NCBI GenBank assembly: GCA_022496185.1
Contig: WTXG01000043.1
Location: 124,001 to 188,000, forward strand
DNA: 64,000 nucleotides
Source: Multifurca ochricompacta
Taxonomy: Eukaryota; Basidiomycota; Agaricomycetes; Russulales; Russulaceae
Direction of reading: 5' to 3'
The notes under the pieces were generated by a model. It worked only from the letters and a program-made list of their open reading frames with translations. It had not been told where the DNA came from and searched no databases. The translations under genes and the position numbers were made by a program. How positions within the stretch are numbered: the first letter of the stretch is position 1; each line of letters opens with the position of its first letter. Below are positions 30,547 to 42,896 of the stretch, in pieces.

Positions 30547-32179
30547 CGGCTTGAGAGAATGAGGTACATGAATGGATACAATGCTTATGTTTTCCTACTG
30601 CTTAGACACCTGGCTTGTTAGTGTACATACTTCACGCGGTCTACTAATGCGAATGTGTTCGGAGCTAGTTTACGTGGGCATTGTTGTGATGATGTGAGAA
30701 GCGACTGCTTCATTCACAGGGGAAGAAAGAAGTTCCTCTCCCGCTTGCAACGAATAGTCAACTGGCCTGGTGGACATCGAGATTTACATTTGGATGCAAG
30801 AACGTACTTCAGGAGGTGTTGGCACAACGTGTGCCCCCAGGTGGTAGGACGGCGGGTCACTGCACATGCCCTAACAAGTCGACAAATGATATAGACATAA
30901 AGTGACGGGATTCACACCTTACGTACCTGCAACCCGTAATCATCTCATCACCCTTATCCACGCGAAAAGAAATCTCATCAGTTGTGATGCTGGCATTCAT
31001 CTGATCGCGGCCTCGGATTTGAGAACGGCCTTGATTGAGACCGTTAAGATGGCTATACATTTAGTTTATTAATTATTTAATTATTTTCTTTCTCTTTGTT
31101 CGCGTACTTGTCATCGCTAAGTGACATCATACCTCTGAACTATATAAATACACTAGAGACATAGCTCAAAAGACTCTAGTCTTGAGCTCTTGTATCTACA
31201 AGAATCTTTGACAATTGAACTATACGCAGAACGGTCAGCCGCCGTAACACACAGCTTCAATTCACTTTCGACGCATACAAAGCATATCAACATAATTTTG
31301 CTCAGCAATACAAAAAGAAAAAAAAAAAGGAACTGTCATGGATTGGGGAATGCTAAGAGGCACTAAGATACTAGTACCAGTCCAACCGGAGAGGACTAGA
31401 ACTAAGGACAGACGGGCTAACAACTCAACATGTGGCGTGCCGCTTTGTTATTCTGTTCTTTCATTTTTTTTCGCGGCGACGCGGCGACCCACTTGGCGCA
31501 ACCGCTTGACTCTTAGCCGAGCTTTATTGGACTACTGACACTACACACTGGGTAGCACCCGACACTGGCACTTTACTGAATGAACAAGGAAGGACCTGCT
31601 CGATTCTGTACTTGTAAAATTTCGTTGGTCAAGTCGGGGTCTGATCCTGTGGAATGCTGATCGGCTGTACGCACGATCACTTCACCGTGTCCGTGTTGTA
31701 ATTGTGCGGCGAGACAGACTTTCACATTGTTTCCGGCTAGCCTAGCCATATGGAGGGGGGAAAACCCTTCACCAATGGCTCTCTGTATTATCTATCATAT
31801 TCTTAAATCCCTGACTTTCATCGTCGATTCTCAGAGAGAAACACGTAACTCAACTCACTCGTGACGCTCTTAATCTCGACTCTTTTAAAGTATAATGGGT
31901 ATTTCCACCCCCCCTAACAAAAACAAAAATCAATCATGACCTTTCCTAGCCCTCTTTCTCCTTCGTATCAACAACCGTCCCCTTGGATTTTTGTTTACCG
32001 GCCGGCCTCCGAACCTACGACTATAATTACCGATCAACCGCTCATCACACGAGCATCCATTTCACAAGCTTCCCGCAACTCACGCTCTTTAAATTTCTCG
32101 AGGCGCTTTGTGGCCTCTTTCTCTTCTTTGTAAATATGCTGTTTTTCCCTCATCCTTCTGCCTACGAATTCACCGTAAA
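30547..32179. other. Intergenic, no gene recognised
   Basis: This is the inner flank of the right arm. AT-rich tracts occur near 31060-31090. No frame with coding character is seen. Confidence 0.5.
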
Positions 32180-32512
32180 ACAAAGTCGTGTCAGGAATAA
32201 CTCATTCGGGCTGAGGGACAGGCCACAGACTATTTCCCTCAAATCCTTGTCGTCTTTATTCTGATTACTCAGTGATCATAGAGCAGGGGGAAACGGTTAT
32301 AGTATAGCGTACAGCGTTCGCAGGTTGAGCGCCGTAAGTTACAACACAACTTGTTTCAGCTGCTATCTGCTATCAGTAGTATAATATACACTATTTTCTG
32401 TAACCCCAAAGTCGATAAAGAGTAATGACAGGGCGTGCAAGTGAGCGTGGTGGAGATGGAACACACGAGCCCGAGTCACCAAGGTGAACCGAACAAGTAC
32501 GACCATTGCCAA

Positions 32513-34152
32513 TCAATGAACTTTAGCGAACCCAACTCGGTTGTGACCAACATCGAACGCCGTATACACATTCTGTAGAAAAACGTCCCCGATGATCCAG
32601 AATCCTGCCAAAATACTTCAGTATCTCTTCCATCCCGCCAGATCAACGATCTTTGCTTACCAGGGCCATGCCCACTTGAGAGACTAGCATCTGCTGCAAG
32701 GCCACCTACACACTCACTCGAACCCTGAGATACCTGTCCATTGTTGAACGTGTTAGGTTCAATCTTGAATGCAGTACCACCGAACGTGATCGAAACCGGG
32801 GTGTTGAACGAACATGGAACTGTGAAAAGTGTCCAAATTTCCACATCTACCTTCTGAAGGCGGTGACCGACGACGTACTGGTGTACAATCCATTGTTCCA
32901 CGGCTTCGCACCAGGGATCTTGGCGTAGATAGAATGCACACTGGCCGTGTCACCGATGATCAACGTAGTCCCAGTGTCGATGATCGCACTTGTGCTACCA
33001 ACGATCTGCTTCCCCCCAACAGTAAATCCATCGAACTCGGTCAACCAGTACCCCTGAAGGGCGCGTCATTAATTAGCATCTAATATATAGTTATTATAAT
33101 AACCCATCTATACTTCTTGGGTGACGTCAACGTAAGTGAAGGAGCCCTTGTAGTGCTTGGGATTTGTTCCACCAATGTATAGTTCTGAACCACTTTGACC
33201 GAGGTAGAATCCGAAAACTGCATCTTTTACCTGTCCTTGTGCAACAAGGGTTTGGAATACAGGATTGGCATGATAATCCGAGATCGATTTGAAGCCCATT
33301 CCAAGGAGACCGTCCGAGGGAGACTGCGCGGTTTGGAACCCCGTAGAGTAGTGATTGGCCGCGCCGACTGTCTGCTTCTTAGCCTAAACAACAACGACGA
33401 CGACGACGACAATATGTTATTGTCAGATACGAGTAAACAATATATGATGATCTAACCGTGAAATGGCCAATCGAGACGGTATCCGTGTATTGCTCCCCCG
33501 TCACACTCGATCCGTCACCATACTTCAGGGTGAAATTCTTCTTCAGGTCATAGGCCGTCGAGCTTGCTTTCGTATTGTATAGCTGATGCCCTTTGCAGGT
33601 CGAACCACAAGCGGAACTAGGGAGGAATAAGTCGCTGCTGCCCGTATCAAAGTCCACTGTACATTATCAGAATGATCAGCGTCGAGATCATCACGTCACG
33701 GAAACAAACAAGTGACCAGGAGCCCCTACCAGTATACGTCTTTGGAGGAGTACCGACGGAGATTGGACCATACCATAATTCGGCTTGGTAATCAACGAGC
33801 GGGTCACCGGCGCCGCGTTTCTCAAAGGGCGACAACTTGGAAGCAAAGGGATGGGGTGCGCCTGTGTTTCTCTCGAATGCATTAAACCCGTTCTGGATTT
33901 TCCTGTATGTATATAATAAAAAAGAATTTTGAGCTGGAGGGGCTCTGCTCGCGCGGATGGTACTCACGAAATGGTGCGACGGACGCCATTCTTCAGTCTT
34001 GTTACATTGACAACAGCATGAGAATTGGGCAGTCCTGAACGTTTTTTGATGGGGATAGAGATGGCAGAAGGGGAGGCGGCCTGGAATGGAGAGGCGGCGA
34101 CTAGGAAGGGGAGGGAAAAGATAACGAATGTGATGGAGAGAGAGAGGTACAT
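32513..34152 (-). CDS. Secreted aspartic protease, pepsin family A1 (right copy)
   Basis: Seven exons on minus (34152-33968, 33902-33730, 33656-33457, 33383-33114, 33053-32879, 32819-32661, 32604-32513) encode 417 residues. The gene has the same exon plan as 22874-24522. Both catalytic motifs (DTGSSD and DTGTTL) and the signal peptide ([20 protein letters not shown]) are kept. The N-terminal 30 residues have changed most, while the mature enzyme is nearly identical. No stops or frameshifts are found, so both copies look functional. The gene faces its twin across the spacer and is divergent from the Crinkler-kinase at 37292. Confidence 0.93.
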
Positions 34153-35119
34153 TTTTTTTTGGCAGCAAGATGCAGAAAGTATTGAAGTTTAAGGGAACTC
34201 GGGGAGAGTGTATAAATGGATTTTTTTTTCTTTTACGTGCAGGACAGGCGGGAGTAGCGTCTGGCACCGCATTGCAGCATGGACATGAAAGCAACCATAT
34301 GCACCGCCTCTGAGTATCTGAGTAGTAATATTGGATTGAGCTCGGCGGTAGGGAGTTACAGCTCGATGCACAACCACTTGGTAGCCTGAGAGCGGGTGTT
34401 GAGATTAAGACGTTGAGACAAGTATGATGATCGAACTCATGAGATCAGGCCTGATCTCGGGCTGTGCCGTCACAACTTCTGGCTGGACTTATTTGCGCTC
34501 TCTTTCATTACATTTTATTTAATTCAACATTTAGTTTCTGTCAAATGTGATTGATGCTTGGCATGATTAGCATCTTTCACTCAGCGCGTTCTGGGCTGAA
34601 CCCACTTCGTCATCCCCTTCGTCCGTATGGCAGTCTTCAACCTTTGACCTTGACTTGAGGCAGCGCCGGGAACTTGAGAGGGTGAGTAAGTATTAAGACA
34701 AGGACGATCAACATCCAACAAACTGTCCTCAACCGGATATCTCACTGGTCGTCGAACTCTTGATCACCACCTCCAATCCCTCCGGCCATTATATGCATTA
34801 GCGATCCCCCACCATTCTCCCTCACCCATTTATTTTCACCATCTCTTTGGATGTCCGTCATTTTATGACAGGCCTGGCGGTGCGTCGTTATGGGATAGCG
34901 CACTTGCTGGGACTTGAATGTGTGCGGAGAGGCTCAATTATGGTAACGTTCCTTACATAGTGCTGGTTCGCTGTCAACTTTGTCCTTGTCTCTTTCTGCT
35001 ATCGGGAGCAACATTTACTAAAACGTTGAGGGGTGAATTAATTAAGATTGGGGTGTTCGTCATCGTGGCCAGGTTGTTTGACTGAGCATTCGCTGAGGAG
35101 GTACGGAACCACTCGCAGA

Positions 35120-36433
35120 TAGGGCTGCGCGCCGTACCCGTAGCTTACGGTATGACGGTGCCGTAGTACGGTGCCGTACCCGTACCGTACCAGCTCAAGT
35201 CAATCATCGAGACGGACGGTTACGGGTACGGAAAACGCCGTCCAAACCCGTCAAAAAACGGCCGTAGACGGCATTAGACGGCATGGACGGCATTGACTGA
35301 ATGAGCTTTAATCTTGTCATTAAGCCACCAAAACTCCCCCACTATAGTATCTTTACCTATTTAGATAGCAGATAAGTGTTAGCTAAATATGGTAAAGATA
35401 AGAGATAAGATAAACTAACTAATACTCACTTCAGTTTATGTGGTCAAAACTGAAGTGAACATGTACAGAATAGTGACCTTTTATACTGCTCAGAGGAGCA
35501 TGACAATAAGTAGAATAAATATAGTTATTTAAATGTGACAAGACAGAAGGAATGTGTTGTGCGTGCAATGTCTCTGAATCATTATCTGATGCACTTTAGA
35601 TTATCTTATCATGATCATGAGATCGAGTCCACAGGAGCCCGGCTGTCCGGTCCCCGGTTCCTAACAATCCGGTCGCAACCGGCCTATCTCAATATTATGG
35701 ATTATGGAGCGGGGCAGATTAGATTAGTGGATGGGGCACGATCTCCCTCCGTTGCCTGACAAGAAGCGGCTGCATCTTGCACGCATGCAAGGTGATACTG
35801 CACTGGATCATTGAGCTGTCTATGAGCCTAGATATTTGATTTTTGCCTTATTGTAATTGAATATTGGTTTGCCAGAGTCCAGTTGGAGGTATGCTCGCAT
35901 GTACCACACTTGGCTTCAGGAGTTGCCTTGTGCAAGCCTGAATATAGTTTTTGGATGCCCCCTTTTGGGGCATGTTTTGGTATTGTTTCTCTGATGTCTC
36001 TTTTGTGATAATGTACCTACAATTCCATTTATTGAGGAATTTCATGTTCCAGTATGCCCTGTTTACACTACTCATGCTCACAGAAGCAAATGGAATGCTT
36101 GAAGTCCCTCTATGAGTTTCAGATTATGGCTGGTAAAGTTGATTGTTGGGTATTGTACTCATAAACTACATAAAAAGGTGTAGAATAGCCCCAAGAATAC
36201 GCATATTTGTTGCTTTATTGCTCTAAGCCTCTTGTTCATGCTATCCTGCTCAACTTAATTTTCTCTAGTAATACCGTCTACTACCGTATACCGTAAAACG
36301 GCCGTACCGTACCCGTACCGTACCGTCAGCGATCCGGTGAGTACCAAAAACGGAAAGTGTACGGGTCAGCCGTACCCGTCCTTCACCGTCAAATAGACGG
36401 CCCTCACCGTCAAACGGACGGCGCGCAGCCCTA
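35120..36433. mobile_element. hAT-like non-autonomous element, copy 1 (1314 bp)
   Basis: Ends are inverted repeats TAGGGCTGCGCGCCGT and its complement. The element is flanked by a perfect 8-bp duplication, CTCGCAGA (35112-35119 and 36434-36441). The left arm of the inverted duplication carries the empty site (22146-22153). Subterminal regions have many CCGTAC-type repeats at both ends (35130-35300 and 36270-36420), which is typical of hAT transposase binding regions. No transposase is encoded. A close relative is at 62270-63488. Confidence 0.88.
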
Positions 36434-37291
36434 CTCGCAGAGGGCCAAAACACTCCCATCAAACCATCTTTCTCGATCCCTTTGAGCTCCTGGATGGTCC
36501 TGTTCACTAAAGCCGTTACCCCATACCTGAAGCTCTCCTACGCCATATCCGGCGCTCGCGTCGATCCTGTTAAAAATGGTTTACAAATTTGTATTGTTTC
36601 AATCGTATCTACGTCCGGTGGGGTATAATCATATATACGACGACCATCGACGCCGTTGGGTCGTCCTTCGGCAATCAACCTGGCAGTGACCACACCGCTC
36701 TCGGACCGCCCATGCGGCTGGTATTTCGTGGTCCGTGGAGGCACAGTTGCTTCCTTGAGCATCCTGGCACGCGCGGATGGGTGGGTTCGTGGTGTCTGGA
36801 CAGATGGATTACCTGGCCATCTGGGGGGTCTCGGGCATGCTACCCATCATGGGTGTCAGTACGGGTTGCGGGTGGGTTGAACGATCAGATGGTTCAGGCA
36901 TGCTGATCACGTGAATCTAAAGCCCCCATCCGCACTTTCTGGTCAGTCACATCTCAGCTGCCTCCGCTTGGATCTGTTTGAAAATCTCGCGACAACTCTC
37001 CTCTCTCCTCTCTCCTTCGTTCTTAGTCGCCCATATCTCTAGATGATGGAGTGAGATTAATTCATATTTCAGGTTGTCATCTCTTCTATTATAAGATGAT
37101 GACTGTCGACAGTTCAAATGAGAACTAAACATTTTGCAAGTCGAGGTATTGGAATTCATGAAGATGTTGGTTCGGTTTGGTATTTAAATTGCAGAATATA
37201 ATGGATTGTTGTAGCAGTTTCATCGTCATCGTCGTCGTCGTCAACTTGTTATCCTCCACTAGAGATTATCTTATCTTATCTTATCGTAACA

Positions 37292-39423
37292 ATGCAACAA
37301 AGCGGGCCATCCACCAGGCAAAATCCGAGCCGGAAAGCCAAGGACAAGGGCAAGGGGAAGATGGGCCCACCGCTTCCTAGAGAGGCAATCACCCAGTCTG
37401 ACGTCATGTCCTCTTCCTTCACTCTTCTCTGCCTCGCTGTCGACGATGGAAATGTTCCTATTGGCGGCTTCTTTCATGTAAAAGTCTATTCGGGTCAACT
37501 AGTCTCAGATCTCCAAGAAGACATCAAGGTTAAGAAGGCTCCAGAGTTAGACCACCTCGCAGCAGACCGACTCATCCTCTGGAAGTTGTCGACCCGGCAG
37601 TCAGCTGGTGATACAGAAGCAGAGCTGGAAAATCTGTATAGACTGATTGAGGGCATTGAGTTCCATTCACCTAGAACCAATGAAGCACTCCAAGGTGATG
37701 GTGTTGTGCAAGTCCTCCACCCTCCCAATCGGATAAACAAGTATTGGACATATGACCCCTATGAGGGTGACTTGCATGTCATTGTACAAGTCCCATGTAT
37801 GTCTCCTTCATCATTACAGCATCACCATATATATCTTTGACAATCATTCAGATGTCGAGGAAAGGCCAAGGAAGAAGCCGAGACTCCAAATCGAAGATCT
37901 CTCTCCAACGCCACCGCTTACATTCGGTGAAAGTGAGTATTACGCGCACTTCCTTTGCCATTCGTCCATCCATTCTGACTCCAATTTAGTCCAGGATATT
38001 GACGCCCAGAAAGCCATTGCACACCCGACTCCCTCTTCAGGGGCAAAGATGCCCTTTTTCATTCAGGAACAGAAGAACAGGCCGCTTCTCAATGGGCGCC
38101 CGATCAACCAATTTGGTCCTCCAATTGGCCTTTTCCATCCTGTCTTCAACTCCTTTCAGGCAGCCATGGCAAGCAAGGAACCGGTCAGGGTTGACAGGCA
38201 GGCACATTCAAATCTCAGGAAACTTCTTGCTTCCTGTGCCGACCTTTACACCCTTGAGTTGCCTCGGGTGAAAACGATCAACATATATCTGAATGCGCTT
38301 CTTGGTGCCTCCCTCACATCTGTTTCAGTTCCCAATACTTCAACTTCTGCTGATGGAGTAATAATTCATACTTCTTGCAACTCCTATGCCTATCTGGTAA
38401 TAGAAGAGGTCAAGAATGAGATTGGCACTGGCAATGCAGATCCATACACCCAAGCCAGCCTGTCTTATCGTCGCTATTGGGGGGAACCATCTTGTATGTT
38501 TATTTAGGAAATGTGTCCATATGGAATTCATTATCTAATCATGTCTATCAGGGGATATTTTCAGAAGGTGTTCCTATTGTCCGAGCATTATCCTAGCAAT
38601 CGCTGGCCCATGGATGTGCGTTGCTGGTGGCATTTACCTTGACAAGGCAATTGTCCAGCCTTTGACCGAATATATCTGGCTCGGCGGCGATGCCTTCAAA
38701 GAAAGTCGCTTTGACTTTACCTTGAGATTGTTTGCTGCCTTGAAGTCTGCAATCTCCACTCTCCAGGACTATTATGGAAATCTGAATCCCTCCAATGAGA
38801 TTCCCAGACACCTACTCCATGCATTTCCATTTGTCACATCTTATGGAACACAGTCATTTGAGTACCTGATGCCACTTGTCGACTATCACCGAGGCAAGCT
38901 TGTGTACAAGGCTCAGCTCCATGAATCTGGTCAGCTGATTGTGGTCAAGTTTGTGTCAACATACAATGCAGAAGCACATCGACTTTTGGCAAGCAATCAA
39001 CTTGCACCGGCCTTGTACTACGCTGGCACAGAAGACATTGAAGCAATCCAATATGGTGAACATTACATGGTGGTCATGGATTTTGTGGATGGATCTGAGC
39101 CAAATGAGGTCCCACTTTCAAATGAGCAATTTGGACAAGTGGACCGGGCTGTGCGGTTACTCCATCAGCAAAACTTCGTATTTGGAGACCTTCGAACGCC
39201 CAACCTTTTGATCAGCGGTGAGAAGGTGATGTTGATTGACTTTGACTGGTGTGGGACAGCAGATGAATCATTGTATCCTTCGACGCTGAATACGGATTCG
39301 GGTATTCAGTGGCCTGATGGAGTGTGGCCAGGTGAGGTGATGAGAAAGGAAGATGATGTGACGATGCTGGAACGACTTCGGCCTGTCACGCATGCCGAGG
39401 AGGCGGATCCTGGACTGGCGTAA
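37292..39423 (+). CDS. Crinkler-kinase protein (right arm copy)
   Basis: Four exons (37292-37796, 37852-37932, 37990-38493, 38552-39423) encode 653 residues, close throughout to the left copy. A lysine-rich start (RKAKDKGKGKMG) precedes the Crinkler header (FTLLCLAVDDG to LILWKL) and a nuclear-signal-like RPRKKPRLQ. A central region is followed by the kinase-like domain with VVKF, FGDLRTPNL and LIDFDWCG. The catalytic-loop His of typical kinases is Phe in both copies (FGD), while the Asp is kept. Most divergence from the left copy lies in exon 1 between the header and the VQVP segment. The open frame and conserved splice sites suggest that both are expressed. Confidence 0.87.
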
Positions 39424-40280
39424 GTTAAACCATTTATGTAGATGTAGATTCTTTTCTAAATTAGCATGGGAGAATAGATGTAAAGATGGATGATACATCT
39501 TCATGAGCTTGCTTGCTTGACTTGTTGATAGGGACTGCACGATGAATTTGTTTAAGCGATAATACTGTGATTGCGAAGTCAAGATGCAGATATACAATGA
39601 ATTTCAAGAAGACGTTGAATGAGTAGTCAACGAGGGGAGGGAATGTGATAACGATGGCGGGATGTGAACAATGTAATAGGGAAAAAAATATAAACAAAGG
39701 GAGTAATGTGATGGGCGTAGGCAATGGCAAGGAATAGAGGTGATCTAAGCTGGTGGTTATGAAGGTCAATGACGCTCTCAAGGTCGGGGGAGGGGGGAAT
39801 GACGTCGTAGAGTAAGGACAGGAGGCGAGCTAAGAGGAACTTCAAGTAGCCAAAGCAATCAAAGGTTGTTGAAGCGCTTGACAGAGAGGTTGAAGGAATT
39901 GATAGGCGAGAGACACCTGAGGCTCTCGAGCTTAGCTTGACAAAAAGACTCGAGTGGCGAGCGGCAAGATATCCAAGCAAGCAGCTCTCGCTTACCGACC
40001 TTCGCACTCAATGGTTAAATTAACACCGACATGGGTTCGAGCGCCGTTAAAGGGAGTGAGTGGAGTGGAGCTCGAGTCTCGACTTACATATTCACACAGC
40101 AAGGATCTCAGCGCCTCCTGCACTCCTCAGCGAGCCGAGCGTCAGGGTCTTACCAACGTTTTCTGTACGGAACTGGGTTTCGCTCTGCCAGGCGCATATA
40201 CGCTAACAGTATCAATCGTGCACCAGCCGACGTTCCTGTACCATTCATGAATTATCTTCTCCGCATGATGCAAAGAGTTT
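39424..40280. other. Right-arm intergenic, no gene recognised
   Basis: This is the counterpart of 18350-19170 in the left arm. It contains no coding frame of interest and ends at the Mutator-like insertion site. Confidence 0.5.
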
Positions 40281-41397
40281 AGGGTGTGGGAGCTCACCCA
40301 ACTCACCCCCACCGCTGACATCCCTAAAGTGGTAATCCTGTCACACGGCTCACCACTGACATCCCTAAAGTGGTAATCTTGTCACACGACTCAGATTTGT
40401 AATAATATTTATTTTAAAAAGGAAGTTATCGTTAAATATTTATTTTAAAAAGGAAAATTATTGAAAATATCATTACAAATTAAAGTCATGTGACATGTAG
40501 ACATTATTTTAAAAAGGAAAGTTATCGATCGTTGATCAATAAAATATCATTACAAATCAAAGTCATGTGACAGGTAGACAAGGATGTTAAGCATTCTCAC
40601 TATAGGTTACGGTTGTCCCTCCTCCCGTCCATGCAATGGACAATAACACTCCTTCTGCTACAAAAAAATGTTCCAAGGTATGGTGTAAAAATCTTGTAAC
40701 ACTTACTGCACAAGACTTGTGACCACTGCCGAATGCGGGATAGGAAAAACAAGAAGGCCCAAAGAGTTCATGAGAATGAGAAAAAGAAGCAAAAGGAATT
40801 CAATGGGCGCACAGTAGGTGAAAAAGCCAAGAGGGTGGATGAAGACACGTCAGGAGATGAAGGAATCTCAAGCAGTCCTTGGGCCGCGTGCAATCTCATA
40901 AAGAGCGAGGATGAAATTGATTTTGTGGTAATTAGTAACTTACTATGGATATTGTCCTGGATGCGCATTTTTGCCATCCCGGACCGATTGAAAACCATCC
41001 TGAGGGCATCACGCGATTGCGTGTCTTGTAGAGTCGACCTTCTTTAACTTAGATAAGATAAGGAGGAGTTCGGACCGATCTGACCCGGTCCACGCGATGC
41101 GAAGTGGTCGCTGCCCTATGCAGCAATGGACACTGATAGATACACGCGGCCTTTGTTTGAGTAATACAATTTGATGATTTGATTATAGAGTGATCTAAAG
41201 TAGTCTAGTATGTATTTTAGATAATGCCAGACCGGCGGAAAGGATCGCGCGTTGGTAAATAAGATGTGTCAGGGCACTCAGGAGAGCGGGCCACTGATAA
41301 CTAATTAGATTTACATCGCACGCTCAATCGGCTTTGGTATTTCATAGAGTAGTACTAGGACATATTTAAAGACACCCTGTAGCACGCTGCAGACCCC

Positions 41398-41489
41398 ATC
41401 TTGTCCTCTTGGGGCTGTAGGTGCGCTTTATCACTTTATCTTTGTATTTACTTAGGCCCAACTAATCTTGTCCTCTTGGGGCTGTAGGC
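41398..41489 (+). repeat. Direct repeat inside the Mutator-like element
   Basis: The 20-bp block TTGTCCTCTTGGGGCTGTAG occurs twice, about 67 bp apart. Neighbouring sequence (41060-41160) differs in composition from the ends, so a further small insertion is possible. Confidence 0.5.
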
Positions 41490-41754
41490 TCTTAGCAAAG
41501 TTCAATATAGGTCTATTCTTGCTGTATAAGCAAGGCAGAGTCCTCTGACTGCTTCAAGCCTTACGCGTGCATTAATCTCCGCGTTCTGGGCAGCTTCCGA
41601 CTAGGATTTTATCACCTCTGAGTTTTACTACGACATTTACATCTTATCTAATCTTACATAGCAAGCGCGGGATAGAAGCACCCGTTACAGATATAGATAA
41701 GGATTAACAGTATAATCTACAGATATCTGGTACTAGAGAGGAGATATTCGATAC

Positions 41755-42400
41755 CGGAGAGGCAATGTTTGGCTCCCTTCGAACGCAATTTAGAACGTAC
41801 CATGATTTAAAATTTAGAGGAACTTTCACTGTTCCAAATGACCCATTGGTTTCTGATAGAGAGCAGATTGACATGATTGCTAAGGAAATCTGGAAGGTGA
41901 CAGGGTATAGATTTTTGTGAGTAGTATCCCCAATGCTATTATTATATGACATTTACAGGATTAGTGTGAAGGATCATAAGCAACTGCAAACAGGGCACCA
42001 AACGCGTTTTTAGTGCAGCCAGGATGAAGCAAGAAAGAAGAAATCAAATGTTTCCAAAGCACTAAAGGTGCAACATCGTGATAACGTCAGAATGAAGCAG
42101 TACCCATGCCACAGTCAACTATATATCACTTGCCAAGGAAGCATGCCAGGGGGGGATAGGACAATCTCCATTCGACTTGAACATCACATGAAGCATGTAC
42201 ATTGCTTTGATGTCACCCTGCCACCTATTGCAATGGACACCTGCTGCAATGGTTGCAAAGGTACAGGCAGCATATCCATCAATAACATTGGCACCGATCC
42301 ACGTGGCTTGGATGCAGACGAGCCAGATTCTGGCATCGCGATCACCTGCAACTGGTTGGATCGTGACACTAGACAGAGTAGCACGAGAACGCCAAAGTTC
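41755..42400 (+). pseudogene. N-terminal remnant of a Mutator-like transposase
   Basis: The reading covers MFGSLRTQFRTYHDLKFRG, a 42-nt intron (41917-41958, GT..AG) and then CSQDEARKKKSNVSKA, HRDNVRMKQYPCHSQLYI and RTISIRLEHHMKHVHCFDV. Such Cys/His DNA-binding regions precede the catalytic core in fungal Mutator-like transposases. A stop occurs near 42011 and the catalytic part is missing. The 9-bp target duplication agrees with this family. An upstream frame (40733-41047) with basic, Lys-rich content is of unknown relation. Confidence 0.5.
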
Positions 42401-42896
42401 TTATCTAATCATTATTTGATCTTATTCCAACCGATTTGTACTGATATGTCATTGATAACTTTCCTTTTTAAAATAAATATCATTACAAATCACAGTCGTG
42501 TGGCAATATTACCACTTTAGGGATGTCAGCGCGGGGAGAGTTATCTGATCTTATTCCAACTTATATTTTTTTGATAACTTTCCTTATTAAAATAGATATT
42601 CAATGATAACTTCCTTTTTAAAATAAATATTATTACAAATCTGAGTTGTGTGACAAGATTACCACTTTAGGGATGTCAGTGGTGAGTCGTGTGACAGGAT
42701 TACCACTTTAGGGATGTCAGCGGTGGGGGTGAGTAAGGTAACTTGGGTGTGGGCCTTCTGCCTTTGTCTTGGCGTTGGCCACATTAAAAACGTGACTTGC
42801 GTTAGTAAGCGTCAGGACTGTGATCATGTGCCCACCGACTGGATTAGGGGAACTGGGAGGAATCGGCACTAATTGGGGTACCCTCAGCAACAAATT

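Larger units (their letters stand above)
40290..42744 (+). mobile_element. Mutator-like DNA transposon, deleted derivative (2455 bp)
   Basis: The element is flanked by a 9-bp duplication, GGGTGTGGG (40281-40289 and 42745-42753). The left arm holds the single-copy empty site near 18322. Terminal inverted repeats of about 145 bp are seen (40290-40434 and 42598-42744). They contain two tandem copies of TGACATCCCTAAAGTGGTAA, and a third near 42500-42525 lies just inside the right end. The interior carries a remnant of a transposase N-terminal region, and no DDE core is seen. Confidence 0.85.
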
